Below are positions 18,591-27,298 of a DNA stretch of 64,000 bases, piece by piece. Below the pieces are notes generated by a model. The model searched no databases. It saw nothing but the letters and a program-made list of their open reading frames with translations, and was not told the origin of the DNA. The translations under genes were made by a program, and so were the position numbers. Origin of the DNA: Vulcanisaeta sp. JCM 16161 (GTDB lineage Archaea; Thermoproteota; Thermoprotei; Thermoproteales; Thermocladiaceae); the NCBI RefSeq assembly GCF_001316285.1, contig NZ_BBDO01000002.1:124001-188000 (forward strand), in the 5' to 3' direction. Numbering within the stretch: position 1 is the first letter of the stretch; every line of letters starts with the position of its first letter.

Positions 18591-18958
18591 TTACCTGCAT
18601 GGTCTCATTAATTCCCCTGGGTCGCCAATGATCGGTATACCTATCCTTAATGCCTCGAGCATTATGTTATTATCCATGTGGTGGCTGCAGAATTCACCTA
18701 GGGTAAACACCATGACCTCCACATCACCTAGTGATGACCCAATTACCTTAGCCTAAATGGGGACTCGCCACTCACTATAACCACCAGGTCTATGTCGCTC
18801 ATACCCAGCACGAATTCTCCACGGGCCATCGAACCGATTATGAATACTGCAATTGGATTTAGGTCTCTGATCGCCTTATTAATGGCTTGAATTAACTGGC
18901 TCGGTTCCTTAATATTATTCCTCTTGGCAACCTCATACACTCGACTTAACAAGGTCAA
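18591..18958 (-). CDS. Minimal nucleotidyltransferase (MNT) of HEPN/MNT pair (frameshifted)
   Basis: About 122 residues. The N-terminal helix region is followed by AVFIIGSMARGEFVLGMSDI and DLVVIVSGESPF, with the Gly-Ser turn and Asp pair of the family. The frame changes near 18755 and continues VIGSSLGDVEVMVFTLGEFC to a stop at 18591 (IPIIGDPGELMRPCR). It overlaps the HEPN gene by 26 nt, as is usual for this two-gene toxin-antitoxin-like module. The MNT would modify or hold the HEPN partner inactive. Confidence 0.8.
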
Positions 18959-19330
18959 CCACCCTATTCGCGTAATCTATCGCCCCCCTGGCATCCTCCT
19001 CGGTATAATGCCCATGCGGTGCGCCTGAGGGCCAAGCATTCGGATATTGTGTTGGTACGTAGTACCTATCGAGTTCGTCACCAATCCTAATTAACTCATC
19101 GCTGACATCAACGCCATTATCCCTAAGTATTTCGAGCAACTCCCTAACGCTATGCGTGTGTTCATACCGATTTAACCTCTTAATCAAAAGGGCCTTAAGC
19201 GCCTTCTCAGCGGCCTGCTGAGCAAAGTAGCAGCCTTTGAGTACCTGCTAAGCCTCAGAAGGTCAATTGCCGTTGCCAGGTCATCCTCAGCCTCATCAAG
19301 CCAACCAACCCAACGCTGATAGGAAGGCAT
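18933..19330 (-). CDS. HEPN domain protein of HEPN/MNT pair (frameshifted)
   Basis: About 132 residues. ATG 19330 gives MPSYQRWVGWLDEAEDDLAT, a typical HEPN first helix. A frame change near 19235 leads to YFAQQAAEKALKALLIKRLN, the strongly conserved second helix, then HTHSVRELLEILRDNGV and DRYYVPTQYPNAWPSG. The restored domain is complete. It is the toxin-like half of the module with the downstream MNT gene. Confidence 0.8.
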
Positions 19331-19369
19331 TCAATCATTATCAGCAAGGAATACTTAATAATACTATAC

Positions 19370-20377
19370 TTATCTTAAAACCTCCAACGCCCTTCTAATG
19401 GCTTCCCTGTGAAGTGGGCTTTGCCACGCGACGTATTTGCCAATGCCCAGCTCAGGATCCCTCTCTGGCGGTGGTTCATCAACCCAGGCCGTTGGGTCCC
19501 TGTTGGGTATTCCGAATACTATTAAGTTCCTGTCCACTAATTCATTTGTGAGTTCCTCGGGTCCCTCATTCCATAGGTAATCCGGGTCGTTAAGGGCTAT
19601 CCCCAGCTCCCTCCTCCATCGCCTAATGAATTCCCCCGTTAATTTCTTATCCAGGATTAATCGCTCAATGGCCCTATTAACGTCCCAACGCACTTCATAG
19701 AGCATCTCGAGAATCCTCGGGTTTCCACCCGTTAACTTCCATACCTCCTCGAAGTCCGGCTTACTCCCAGGTATTTGATCGTATAACTGCCTAAAGCCTT
19801 CCCTACCCATGTTCCAAATGGGCATGGTGATCGACCACAGGTGCCTACCTATTTCACGTAGGCTCATCCCCTCGCTCGTGGCCGCTATGGCAATCACCCT
19901 CTCATAGGGCCTTGGCGGGTGCTCCAGAATGCCTAGTAGGCCCTTAACGTAGATCGCCGCCTTATCAGTGCCAATCACCTGGAAGGCATCATCAACAATC
20001 ACGGCTAACCTGCGCATACCTACCTCTATCGTGGTTCTTGCCACATCTATTATTGACCAAATCACCCTACCCCAGTTGAATTGGGCGGCGGCCTCCCTAA
20101 TCATGCCCATAAGCCTATCCTTTAGCTCGGCAATGCCCAACTCAACCATGAATGATGACTCAAGGGGGTTTACGTAAATCACGTTAAACCCAAGGCCTCT
20201 GAGCAACTCCGCCGATTGCCTCAACCACGCTGTTTTCCCGCAGCCCTCCGGCCCGTATACGACCCATGGTAGTGCCATGCCCCTCTCAGCCAAGTCCTTA
20301 ACTCTACTAAGGGCTTGCTCCCTATCGGCGAACTCAACCTCCACGTTACTGGCGAACCCAAGCCTAATCCTCCTCAT
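19370..20377 (-). CDS. P-loop ATPase of an expanded crenarchaeal family, copy 1
   Basis: 335 residues, intact. A short N-terminal strand and FADREQALSRVKDL precede Walker A (VYGPEGCGKTAWL) and Walker B (RRLAVIVDDAFQV). Then come an ATSEG sensor-like segment, LTGGNPRILEMLYE (as in archaeal STAND-type ATPases) and a C-terminal helical region ending PLHREAIRRALEVLR. No DNA-binding or nuclease domain is visible. Copy 2 lies directly upstream with a 4-nt overlap, and a deleted copy is at 25.7 kb. Function unknown; the family occurs beside PaREP1 and HEPN genes here. Confidence 0.75.
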   Translation of the reverse strand: MRRIRLGFASNVEVEFADREQALSRVKDLAERGMALPWVVYGPEGCGKTAWLRQSAELLRGLGFNVIYVNPLESSFMVELGIAELKDRLMGMIREAAAQFNWGRVIWSIIDVARTTIEVGMRRLAVIVDDAFQVIGTDKAAIYVKGLLGILEHPPRPYERVIAIAATSEGMSLREIGRHLWSITMPIWNMGREGFRQLYDQIPGSKPDFEEVWKLTGGNPRILEMLYEVRWDVNRAIERLILDKKLTGEFIRRWRRELGIALNDPDYLWNEGPEELTNELVDRNLIVFGIPNRDPTAWVDEPPPERDPELGIGKYVAWQSPLHREAIRRALEVLR

Positions 20378-21380
20378 ATTAACCCCTGCAAAGCCCTTCT
20401 AACGGCCTCCCTGTGGAGCGGTGTTTGCCATGCCACGTACCTCCCAATCCCGAGTTCTGGATCCCCCTCTGGTGGTGGTTGGTCTATCCAGGTTGTTGAG
20501 TCCCTACTTGGTAGTGGGTGGATTATTAGGTTGCGTTCGGTTAATTCGTTTATTAATTCCTCGGGTGCGTTGGCCCATAGGGTGTCTGGGTTTTCGACGG
20601 CCTTCTCGAGCCAGTTGCGCCATTTGCTTATGAAGCTTTGTGTAATGGTTTTGGAATCCACTAGCCAGTTAACCACTTCCCTAGTGTTCCAGCCCCTTGT
20701 GATTAATTCACCCAATATTCTTGGGTTACCTCCGGTTATTCTCCAGACCTCCTCAAAGCCCAACTTACCGCTGGGTAATTGGCTGTATAGTTGTTTAAAG
20801 CCCTCCCTCGCCATATTCCACATTACGTCTAGGTGCGCCCACGTGTGCCTGCCTATCTCCCTCCTCGACAAACCCTCGCTCGTGGCCACTACGGTTATCA
20901 CCCTCTCATACTCAGCCGGTGGTACTCAATTAGGTTCAACAAAGCCTTAACATACATCGCCGACTCCCTAACACCAATTACCTGGAATACGTCATCAGCC
21001 AGTATGGCCACCCTACCCCGCCTCGCCCTTATTAATTCATTAATCACGTTGTAGGCGATCCAAGCTATCCTAGCCAGGGCGTTTTGACTGATTGCTTCCT
21101 GGACAAGCCTGAAGAGCTCATTCCTCAAGTCCCTAACCCCAACCTCGGCGTAGACCTGGCCATTCAGTGGGTTTACGTAAACAACGTCAAAGTTGAATTC
21201 CCTAAGGAGCTCCATTGACTGCAGTAGCCACGCCGTCTTACCACAACCCTCCGGTCCGTAGACCACCTCCACAAGCCTCATACCCCTATCAACCCAATCC
21301 TCAACACGCCTAAGGGCCAAATCCCTATCCGCGAACTCAACCCGCAGGTCAGGAGCTAAACTCAGCCAAATCCTCCTCAC
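20374..21380 (-). CDS. P-loop ATPase of the same family, copy 2 (frameshifted)
   Basis: About 335 residues with a frame change near 20900. Domain order matches copy 1: FADRDLALRRVEDW, Walker A VYGPEGCGKTAWLLQ, Walker B RVAILADDVFQVIG, ATSEGLSRREIGRH, ITGGNPRILGELI and the C-terminal IGRYVAWQTPLHREAVRRAL. It is clearly diverged from copy 1, so the duplication is old. First gene of the two-gene unit. Confidence 0.75.
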
Positions 21381-21698
21381 GTTAATCCAAATTAATGAGG
21401 GGAGGTTATATTAATACCTTAAGGCCAACTATGGCAATAGGGAGTGCCAGGGTCAAGCACCTTAAAACGGCATTAATAACCCCCAGCCTGGCAACCCACG
21501 GCCAAATCACCTGACTTAATTCTGGACATTACGTTCACAAAATCCCAAACACAATAATGAAGCAAACCCAGCCATAACCATGCCCCATTGGGCCCCTCCC
21601 TCAATCCACTAGTCTACAACCTAATCCAAGCCCAAACAAAGGGACTGAGCATGGGAATGATCGGTGGGCAAGTCATGGTGGGTGATTTGACCCTCATC

Positions 21699-21720
21699 AC
21701 GTTTAGAAATTTCTAAACGT
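21699..21720. repeat. Palindrome copy 1: GTTTAGAAATTTCTAAAC
   Basis: Perfect 18-bp palindrome (21701-21718) extended by AC/GT to 22 bp. Near-identical copies occur at 24665-24684 and 25646-25665 and nowhere else that I could find. Candidate regulator site or remnant of a mobile element end. Confidence 0.75.
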
Positions 21721-21854
21721 AGTAAAAACATGCCTAATGACGTGACTTAACTCACGGTGGTTCGCGTGGGCCTGGGTTATTGGGATTGGGTGTTGGATCC
21801 GTGTGTTGTAGGTTGAGTGGTGTAGTTTGGTGTTTGGGTGTTTAATGTTAATAG

Positions 21855-21862
21855 GTATTTAA
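21855..21862 (+). promoter_or_regulatory. TATA box for PaREP1 gene
   Basis: TATTTAAG lies about 26 nt before GTG 21885 and decides that start. Confidence 0.5.
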
Positions 21863-21884
21863 GGGGTGTGGCTTAATTTAGGGC

Positions 21885-22404
21885 GTGGATGCGAGGTTGT
21901 CGGGTGAGGATTACGTTGGTGTGAGGCTTCTTAAGGCTTTGGTTGAGGCTTGGTTTGCCCCTGAGTTCCTAGGCAAGGGCCTTGTTAGGGATGCTGCTGG
22001 TAGGGTGTTTCAGTCTTGGAGGGCTTTCCTGGCTTGCCTTATTGAGGCTTGTGCTTGATAAGTTGCTGAAGGTGGTGAGAACTGATGAGGGGCGTAGGTG
22101 GCTCGTGGGTAGGGCTGTTCCGAGGATTCCACGAGCAGGATGAGGGCACTATCGCAATTGCTCGAGGAGGTGGGGCATCAGGGGGTATTACCGTGGACTG
22201 CGATAGCCCTGGAACTACACAACTACCAATACAACGGACCAGACACGACACTAAACAAGTACAGGAATAGGCAGGAGGCCGCGATAGACGTAAAACTACT
22301 CATAAAGGAGTTGGCAAATAGAATTGAGAACCTAAAGCCAGGGTAAAATGGAGCAACGAACTAGAGAAGGCATTGATGGGCTGAGGAGGGGGCTTGGTTA
22401 CTGA
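21885..22404 (+). CDS. PaREP1-family protein, subfamily B (heavily frameshifted)
   Basis: Four reading-frame segments. Segment 1 has GEDYVGVRLLKALVEAWFAP and LVRDAAGRVFQSWRAFLA. Segment 2 has DKLLKVVRTDEGRRWLVGRA. Segment 3 has MRALSQLLEEVGHQGVL and LHNYQYNGPDTTLNKYRNRQ. Segment 4 has VKWSNELEKAL. The intact gene at 39529-40092 shows the same blocks in order. Frame changes are near 22045, 22135 and 22340-22375. With this many breaks in 520 bp it is the PaREP1 copy most likely to be a true pseudogene, though sequence error remains possible. Confidence 0.65.
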
Positions 22405-22439
22405 GGGGATGCGTTGATAAGGTGATGCTTAATTCCGCA

Positions 22440-23805
22440 TTATTTAGTCATGAATGGCATGTCGCTTATGGTCACCACATCCGCGTTGGTTGGCTTGGGC
22501 CCTTCGTATCTCCTCGATATCACGTGGAACCTATATTCATAGCCCTCCAGCGGTATGCGCCTTGCCTTAACCTCTAGTTCGCGTATTATCCTCCTTACGT
22601 CGTTCTCGCTTAGGTCGCTCCACTTAACCTCAAATAGGTGGGCAAACCTATTGGCGTGGTCGATGGCCACCAGGTCTACCTCAACGCCCTTATACATGAA
22701 CCTGCCCAACTCGTCGTACCTAATCAAGCCCCTGGCCAGTAGCGACTCCACGTACTTCCTAGCAACCTCCTCAAATGCCTCGGCAACGTGCATCTCCAAC
22801 TTACCCTTAACTAGTCTCAGGGCCTCTGTTGGGTCGGTAATGCCCGATGTAATGACCGGCTCTATCAATCTGAACCAGGTGGATAATACCCTGTCCCTAA
22901 TCCTGTAAATACCCCTTCTCGTGAACAATACCCGCTCCCTCTCGATAAGGCCCAGCTGCTCGAGCACGTGCAGGTACTTACCAACGTGTTGTCTGGGTAT
23001 TCCGGTTATGTTCGTTATTTCCGAGGGGCCCGTGGCCCCCTGGGCCATGGCCCTAAGGATGCTGTAGTACGTGGTGTAATCCCTGAACTCCTCCCTAAGT
23101 AGGAAGATGGCCTCGTCCCTAAGTGGCGCCCCTGGTTCGAGGAAGAGCCTCCTAATTATGTCATCGATTCCCCAACCCTCGCCAACCAATGCGTGGTAGT
23201 GAGGTACACCACCGAGTAGTGCGTAAGCCCTTACCCAACCCTCCCTATCTAGCCATGGGTAAAACATGGGTATGTACCAGGCTCTAACTCGCTAATCCTT
23301 AGCCTGAACCCTGCCCTGCCGTAGAGGGGCGCGCCACCGCCTAGTACGTCCCTATACATAACACCAACGAGGCTACCCACCAGGGCTATTATGAACCTGG
23401 TCCTGGGCATCACGTGATCCACAAAGCGCTGAAGCTCACCAACAACCCTGGCTCCGCCCTCACCCAATACGTGAATTCATCAATTACTATGACGACGTCA
23501 TTGATAAGTGATGACATGAATTCAAGTAGGGAGTCCAGGGTTTCAAACCTAGCCCTAGATAGGCCACTCAGCCCGAGGGTTTCCTCAACACGCTTAATGA
23601 ATTCGGCTAGGTTAACCTCATGCCTAGCCGGTAGTGCGTGGTAGTAAACGCACCTGGCGCCAGACCTGCTGCACCACTCAAGGACCAACCTCGTCTTACC
23701 AACCCTACGCCTACCGTAAATAACGACTAGGCAGGGCCTTGAGGCATACGCATTGTCCAGAACCCTCAACTCCTCCTCACGATCAATAAACCCAGTAACA
23801 ACCAT
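22440..23805 (-). CDS. Archaeal ATPase with DUF234-type C-terminal domain (frameshifted)
   Basis: About 455 residues in three frames (changes near 23415 and 23260). N-terminal P-loop ATPase: FIDREEELRVLDNAYASR, Walker A IYGRRRVGKTRLVLEW, Walker B DVVIVIDEFTYW. Then a winged-helix segment (TGPSEITNITGIPRQHVGKY, LHVLEQLGLIERER) and a C-terminal nuclease-like fold with GVEVDLVAIDHANRF and LFEVKWSDLSEN (Asp and Glu-x-Lys of a PD-(D/E)xK pattern). This is the common archaeal ATPase/DUF234 arrangement. Its role is unknown; links to mobile DNA or defence are suspected for the family. Confidence 0.85.
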
Positions 23806-23980
23806 AGTAAGTTACCCCAGCTGTTACAACACCTAGGTAGTTAAACCTAACCTTGAATGCCATGCCATAACCATGGAGCTCAGTCCAGGTTACTTTATTA
23901 TTAATTCATATTGATTCTTTATTATTAATTAATGATTATTAATTATTTATACTTATGTAAAATTGAATTAATGAGTAAAG

Positions 23981-23988
23981 TTTATAAA
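23981..23988 (+). promoter_or_regulatory. TATA box TTTATAAA
   Basis: Preceded by AAG and centred about 29 nt before ATG 24014. The region 23890-23980 is very AT-rich. Confidence 0.55.
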
Positions 23989-24013
23989 CCCATTAGTTAA
24001 AATAGGGAGTGGT

Positions 24014-24397
24014 ATGCAGGGTAGGTGTCCGAGGTGTGGTGTGCCGATTAGGGGTATTTACAGGGTGAGTAAGAGGTCGAATTCCTACTACGTGGCCGTG
24101 CATGTTGATGGTACACAGCATTACCTGGGGCCGCTGTATTATAAGTATGGGACTAGGACGAATAGGATAGTGGTTAGGGGCGCAATAGACATCAATAGGG
24201 AATTGAAATACATGGAGGAAATAACCAAGGCAATAACCGAGGAGAGACTGGGCAGGGAAGCCATCATAAACGCCATTGAGGAGGTTATGAAGGCAACAGC
24301 TGAATTAATAACTACAGCTACACAGAAACACCCAGAGATAACCGAGGTAATAACACCATGGATAGAGTACATAAACAGGCTGGTGAGGAACCAATAA
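24014..24397 (+). CDS. Small zinc-ribbon protein of unknown function
   Basis: 127 residues, intact. It begins with half a zinc ribbon (GRCPRCGVPIRGIYRV), has a beta-rich segment with YVAVHVDGTQHYLGPLYYKY resembling the strand pattern of archaeal HTH-associated or integrase-accessory proteins, and ends in a long helix with KAITEERLGREAIINAIEE. Only one CxxC is seen, so metal binding would need dimerisation. It has its own leaderless promoter and sits in the plastic island. Not recognised with confidence. Confidence 0.6.
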   Translation: MQGRCPRCGVPIRGIYRVSKRSNSYYVAVHVDGTQHYLGPLYYKYGTRTNRIVVRGAIDINRELKYMEEITKAITEERLGREAIINAIEEVMKATAELITTATQKHPEITEVITPWIEYINRLVRNQ

Positions 24398-24664
24398 GCA
24401 GGTAAAAGCCAAAAGCACTCAAACAACAGACATATTGCCTATACATTCATCGACTATGTTTGAAAACCCTAACTAAACATTTCAACTAAAATAAACCACA
24501 ACCCTAAACCAAGTACGTAAACGACACGCAACACCTCCATACCGTGAGACAAGCCGATGAGTAATACGAATATGCATTTACACAACCAAGCAACACACCA
24601 CCTTACTACCCGGCGAGCACCGAGTCGATTGACGATACATGATTACGTTTTTTTTGGGTGTTGC

Positions 24665-24684
24665 ACGTAGAAATTTCTAAACGT
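24665..24684. repeat. Palindrome copy 2 (shortened)
   Basis: ACGTAGAAATTTCTAAACGT: identical to copy 1 except that two T are missing from the left arm, so the right half is complete. Confidence 0.7.
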
Positions 24685-24926
24685 GACGAACAACAAACAA
24701 CCAATCATGACCCGCCCACGCCCGTTTCTTCCATGCGTTGTATCGCTTATGGCGCTTGGGTCGATCGTGGTTCGTGTTTTCTGTCGTTATGTGGTGCTTA
24801 GTGGCTGTGTCTTGGTTGGGGGCGTGGGGTGGTCGTTAATCCTGGTTATGCGTCCTTAGGCGTGGTTTGCCCGGTTCTCTCCCTTAGTGCTTTAATAATC
24901 TTAATGCTTAGTGATTATTGGTGATT

Positions 24927-25076
24927 ATGGTGAATGTTGATGAGGTGCTTAGTAGGTTGATTGCGGGGTTGGGCATGGTAGGGGGCATGCCGGGGCTTAC
25001 CAGCGCGTTTTTAGTAGTGGTTCATTTCGAGATTTCACCAGGGATGCCGGGGTTAGGGAGGTTTACTGCTCGATGA
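24927..25076 (+). CDS. Short open frame, doubtful
   Basis: 49 codons (MVNVDEVLSRLIAGLGMVGG onward), possibly the start of a decayed gene. The first helix is amphipathic; there is no recognised similarity and no clear promoter. Listed only because it opens the sole ATG frame of any length on this strand in the gap. Confidence 0.2.
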   Translation: MVNVDEVLSRLIAGLGMVGGMPGLTSAFLVVVHFEISPGMPGLGRFTAR

Positions 25077-25645
25077 CTCGGCACTAGGGGATCTTGCTGT
25101 ATAATTGAGTGGCCCTGCCCCTACTTATGAATCTCGGTTCTGCGTGCCTGGACGCCGCCTTGGGTAGCCGCACGTAGTACTGCCCTGACGCCGGCACCAC
25201 CGCCGAGCCTGGCAATGCCCTATTAATGCCTTGGCGCCTTATAAGCCGCTCATTAACTGCCTATATATTTGGGGGTAGTAAGTGGTGGTGAAGACGCGGC
25301 GTCTCTAAAAGTCCTCACCAATGCTGAGCCTTACCCAGCTAATGAAACTGGTGAGGGACCTCGTGATTGGGAAGCCCAGGGCAGTCCTAGCACTAATGCC
25401 TTAGGTGTGCCATGAAGTTGTTGACAAAGCCCCACGCTCAGTATCAAGACAAACATCGCAATACCCCTCACCATACCTGACCTAGCCGTGACAAGGCCAG
25501 GGAAGATTAAGAAACTGCCATATTCATAATACCCAGGGCAGCCTAAACCCAGCGAACAACCTCAATAAACTAATGAAAAACACAGCAAATCACAGAATAA
25601 AGATAAGGCGCGCGTCAATCCGCGGCTAATGAATTAACACCCGCC

Positions 25646-25665
25646 ACGTTTAGAAATTTCTAAAC
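25646..25665. repeat. Palindrome copy 3
   Basis: ACGTTTAGAAATTTCTAAAC: the full 18-bp core with the left AC extension. It lies 41 bp beyond the end of the deleted ATPase gene. Confidence 0.75.
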
Positions 25666-25705
25666 ACAACACTCCCCTAGGCTTAGTCCTTGTCCCTGTC
25701 TCAGG

Positions 25706-26424
25706 TTAATGCATTAATTCCTGCAGTGCCCTCCTAACGGCTTCCCTGTGTATTGGCTCTGCCACGCGGCATGGTGGCCGATGCCGAGTTCTTGATCCTT
25801 CTCTGGCGGTGGTTCGTCGATCCATAGCTGTTCCCTCCTCTCGGGTAGGAAGTATAGGATGAGGTTTCTACTTATTAACTCGTTGATGAGCTCCTCGGGT
25901 GCGTTAAACCATAGGTAGTCAGGGTCATTAACGGCCTCCCTGAGGTGGTCACGCCACCTCCTGATGAAGCCGTATGTTAGGTTCTTCCTAGTGATTAGTT
26001 CGTTAATGACTATCTCCACGTCCCAATTAGCCTTATAGAGCATCTCGAGCATCCTTGGGTTTCCCCCGGTCAACCTCCAGGCCTCCTCAAGCTCAGGTTT
26101 ACTGCCTGGTATTTGCTCGTAGAGTTGCCCAAATCCTTTCCTCGGCATGTTCCACATCGCTAATAAATCAGCCCATTCATGCCTACCTATTTCACGTAGG
26201 CTCATCCCCTCGCTCGTGGCCGCTATGGCAATCACCCTCTCATAGGGCCTTGGCGGGTGCTCAAGGATCCCGAGCATCCCCTTCACGTAGATCGCCGCCT
26301 TATCAGTGCCAATCACCTGGAATGCGTCGTCAATTATTACCGCAATCCTCCCACGGCCAAGGCTTATCGCCTCCCTCGCAACGTTCCCAGGCCAAGTACG
26401 CCACCTCGCAACAAATCGCGGCAT
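25706..26424 (-). pseudogene. P-loop ATPase family copy 3, N-terminus lost
   Basis: About 239 residues matching copies 1 and 2 from just before Walker B (RGRIAVIIDDAFQVIGTDKA) to the C-terminus, with a frame change near 25765 (restored end PIHREAVRRALQELMH). Walker A is absent, so ATP binding is lost. Much of the middle is almost identical at protein level to copy 1 (EHPPRPYERVIAIAATSEGM), showing recent duplication or gene conversion. Immediately upstream lies a C-terminal scrap of another copy. This loss of a whole domain cannot be a sequencing indel. Confidence 0.75.
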
Positions 26425-26430
26425 TACGCC

Positions 26431-26553
26431 CCCTCCCTAATTAACCCCCTCATCATAATATCCATATCCCAATTAGTCTCATAGAGCCTACCCAGTAGCC
26501 CTGGACCTCCACCCGTTAACCTCAGCCTAACTCTACCAAAAGCCACAAACAAC
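26431..26553 (-). pseudogene. Fragment of a fourth ATPase copy
   Basis: About 40 residues (RLRLTGGGPGLLGRLYETNW then DMDIMMRGLIREG) match the LTGGNPR block of copies 1-3. It is joined head-on to the truncated copy 3. The arrangement is what a deletion between two tandem genes (end of the first to middle of the second) would leave. Confidence 0.65.
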
Positions 26554-26698
26554 ACCAGGGCGGCCATTTTAAATACCTTAATTACCTAAATTACCTAGCA
26601 CACCCAAGACTTCTCAAGAACATGACACCGGGTATTGATAAATCTATGGATAAGGAATTAATAAATCCCAACCAAGTAATGAGTTGAGAATTTAAAGC

Positions 26699-27259
26699 AT
26701 GAGCACCGTCAGCATCGAAATACCGAAGACACTCTACGAAGAAGCGACAAGGAGTGGGATCGACATTGAGGAATTAATATTAACGGCGATAATTAAAACC
26801 TTAAGACTCGACCCAGAAACAACCATGAAGGCCAGGCTCGAGTTAGCAATGAAGTACCTAGACGAGGGTGAGGCATTGATTGATAGGGACCCCGCGCAGG
26901 CCAGCGAGAAGCTCTACAGGGCCGCCGAGGAGGTTGTTAAGGCCCTCGCCCAGTACTACGACTTAAAGGACGTGCTGAGTAGGGTTGAGGGTAGGGGTAG
27001 GTGGACGGTTACGGATCTCGAAAAAGCCGTACTGGCAATATCGAGGACACTCGGCGATCGGGTTAGACACTCATGGGACACCGCTAATTACTTGCACGTC
27101 TGGGGATTCCACGAGACAAAGCTGGATCCCGAGGACGTGAGGGAGAGAGTACCAGACATAGAGAAGATGGTACAAGAGGCACAAAAAAATACTAACAAAA
27201 CAAGGCAAATAAACACCCAACCCAACATCACCAATACACACCACAACGAAGAAACCTAA
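26699..27259 (+). CDS. PaREP1-family protein, subfamily A, intact copy
   Basis: 186 residues. N-terminal VSIEIPKTLYEEATRSGIDI looks like a ribbon-helix-helix strand and helix. Then KARLELAMKYLDEGEALIDR, ASEKLYRAAEEVVKALAQYY, RWTVTDLEKAVLAISRTLGD and NYLHVWGFHETKLDPED, ending in a polar Asn/Thr/His-rich tail. The body is helical and HEPN-like. This intact copy shows where the gene at 5062-5576 is frameshifted. No function is known; the family is amplified in Thermoproteales. Confidence 0.8.
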   Translation: MSTVSIEIPKTLYEEATRSGIDIEELILTAIIKTLRLDPETTMKARLELAMKYLDEGEALIDRDPAQASEKLYRAAEEVVKALAQYYDLKDVLSRVEGRGRWTVTDLEKAVLAISRTLGDRVRHSWDTANYLHVWGFHETKLDPEDVRERVPDIEKMVQEAQKNTNKTRQINTQPNITNTHHNEET

Positions 27260-27298
27260 GACTCCTCACGATACAACAAACATAATCACGATTAACTA

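Larger units (their letters stand above)
21381..21884. other. Gene-free stretch with palindrome copy 1
   Basis: I find no convincing coding sequence in about 500 bp. It contains an 18-bp palindrome (next entry) and, at its right end, the promoter of the PaREP1 gene. Short AT/GC-variable text suggests decayed sequence. Confidence 0.6.
24398..25705. other. 1.3-kb gene-poor stretch
   Basis: No ordinary gene is visible. It contains palindrome copies 2 and 3, one short open frame (24927-25076) and a second ATG at 25321 opening 27 codons (MLSLTQLMKLVRDLVIGKPR) before a stop. Stops are dense in all frames elsewhere. It looks like decayed mobile or accessory DNA. Confidence 0.6.

Noticed and set aside
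21699..25665. Palindromes as ends of a single transposon
   Set aside because: No transposase lies between them, the flanks are not duplicated, and each copy is symmetrical, so orientation cannot define two ends. A regulator site or small element is kept as a possibility instead.
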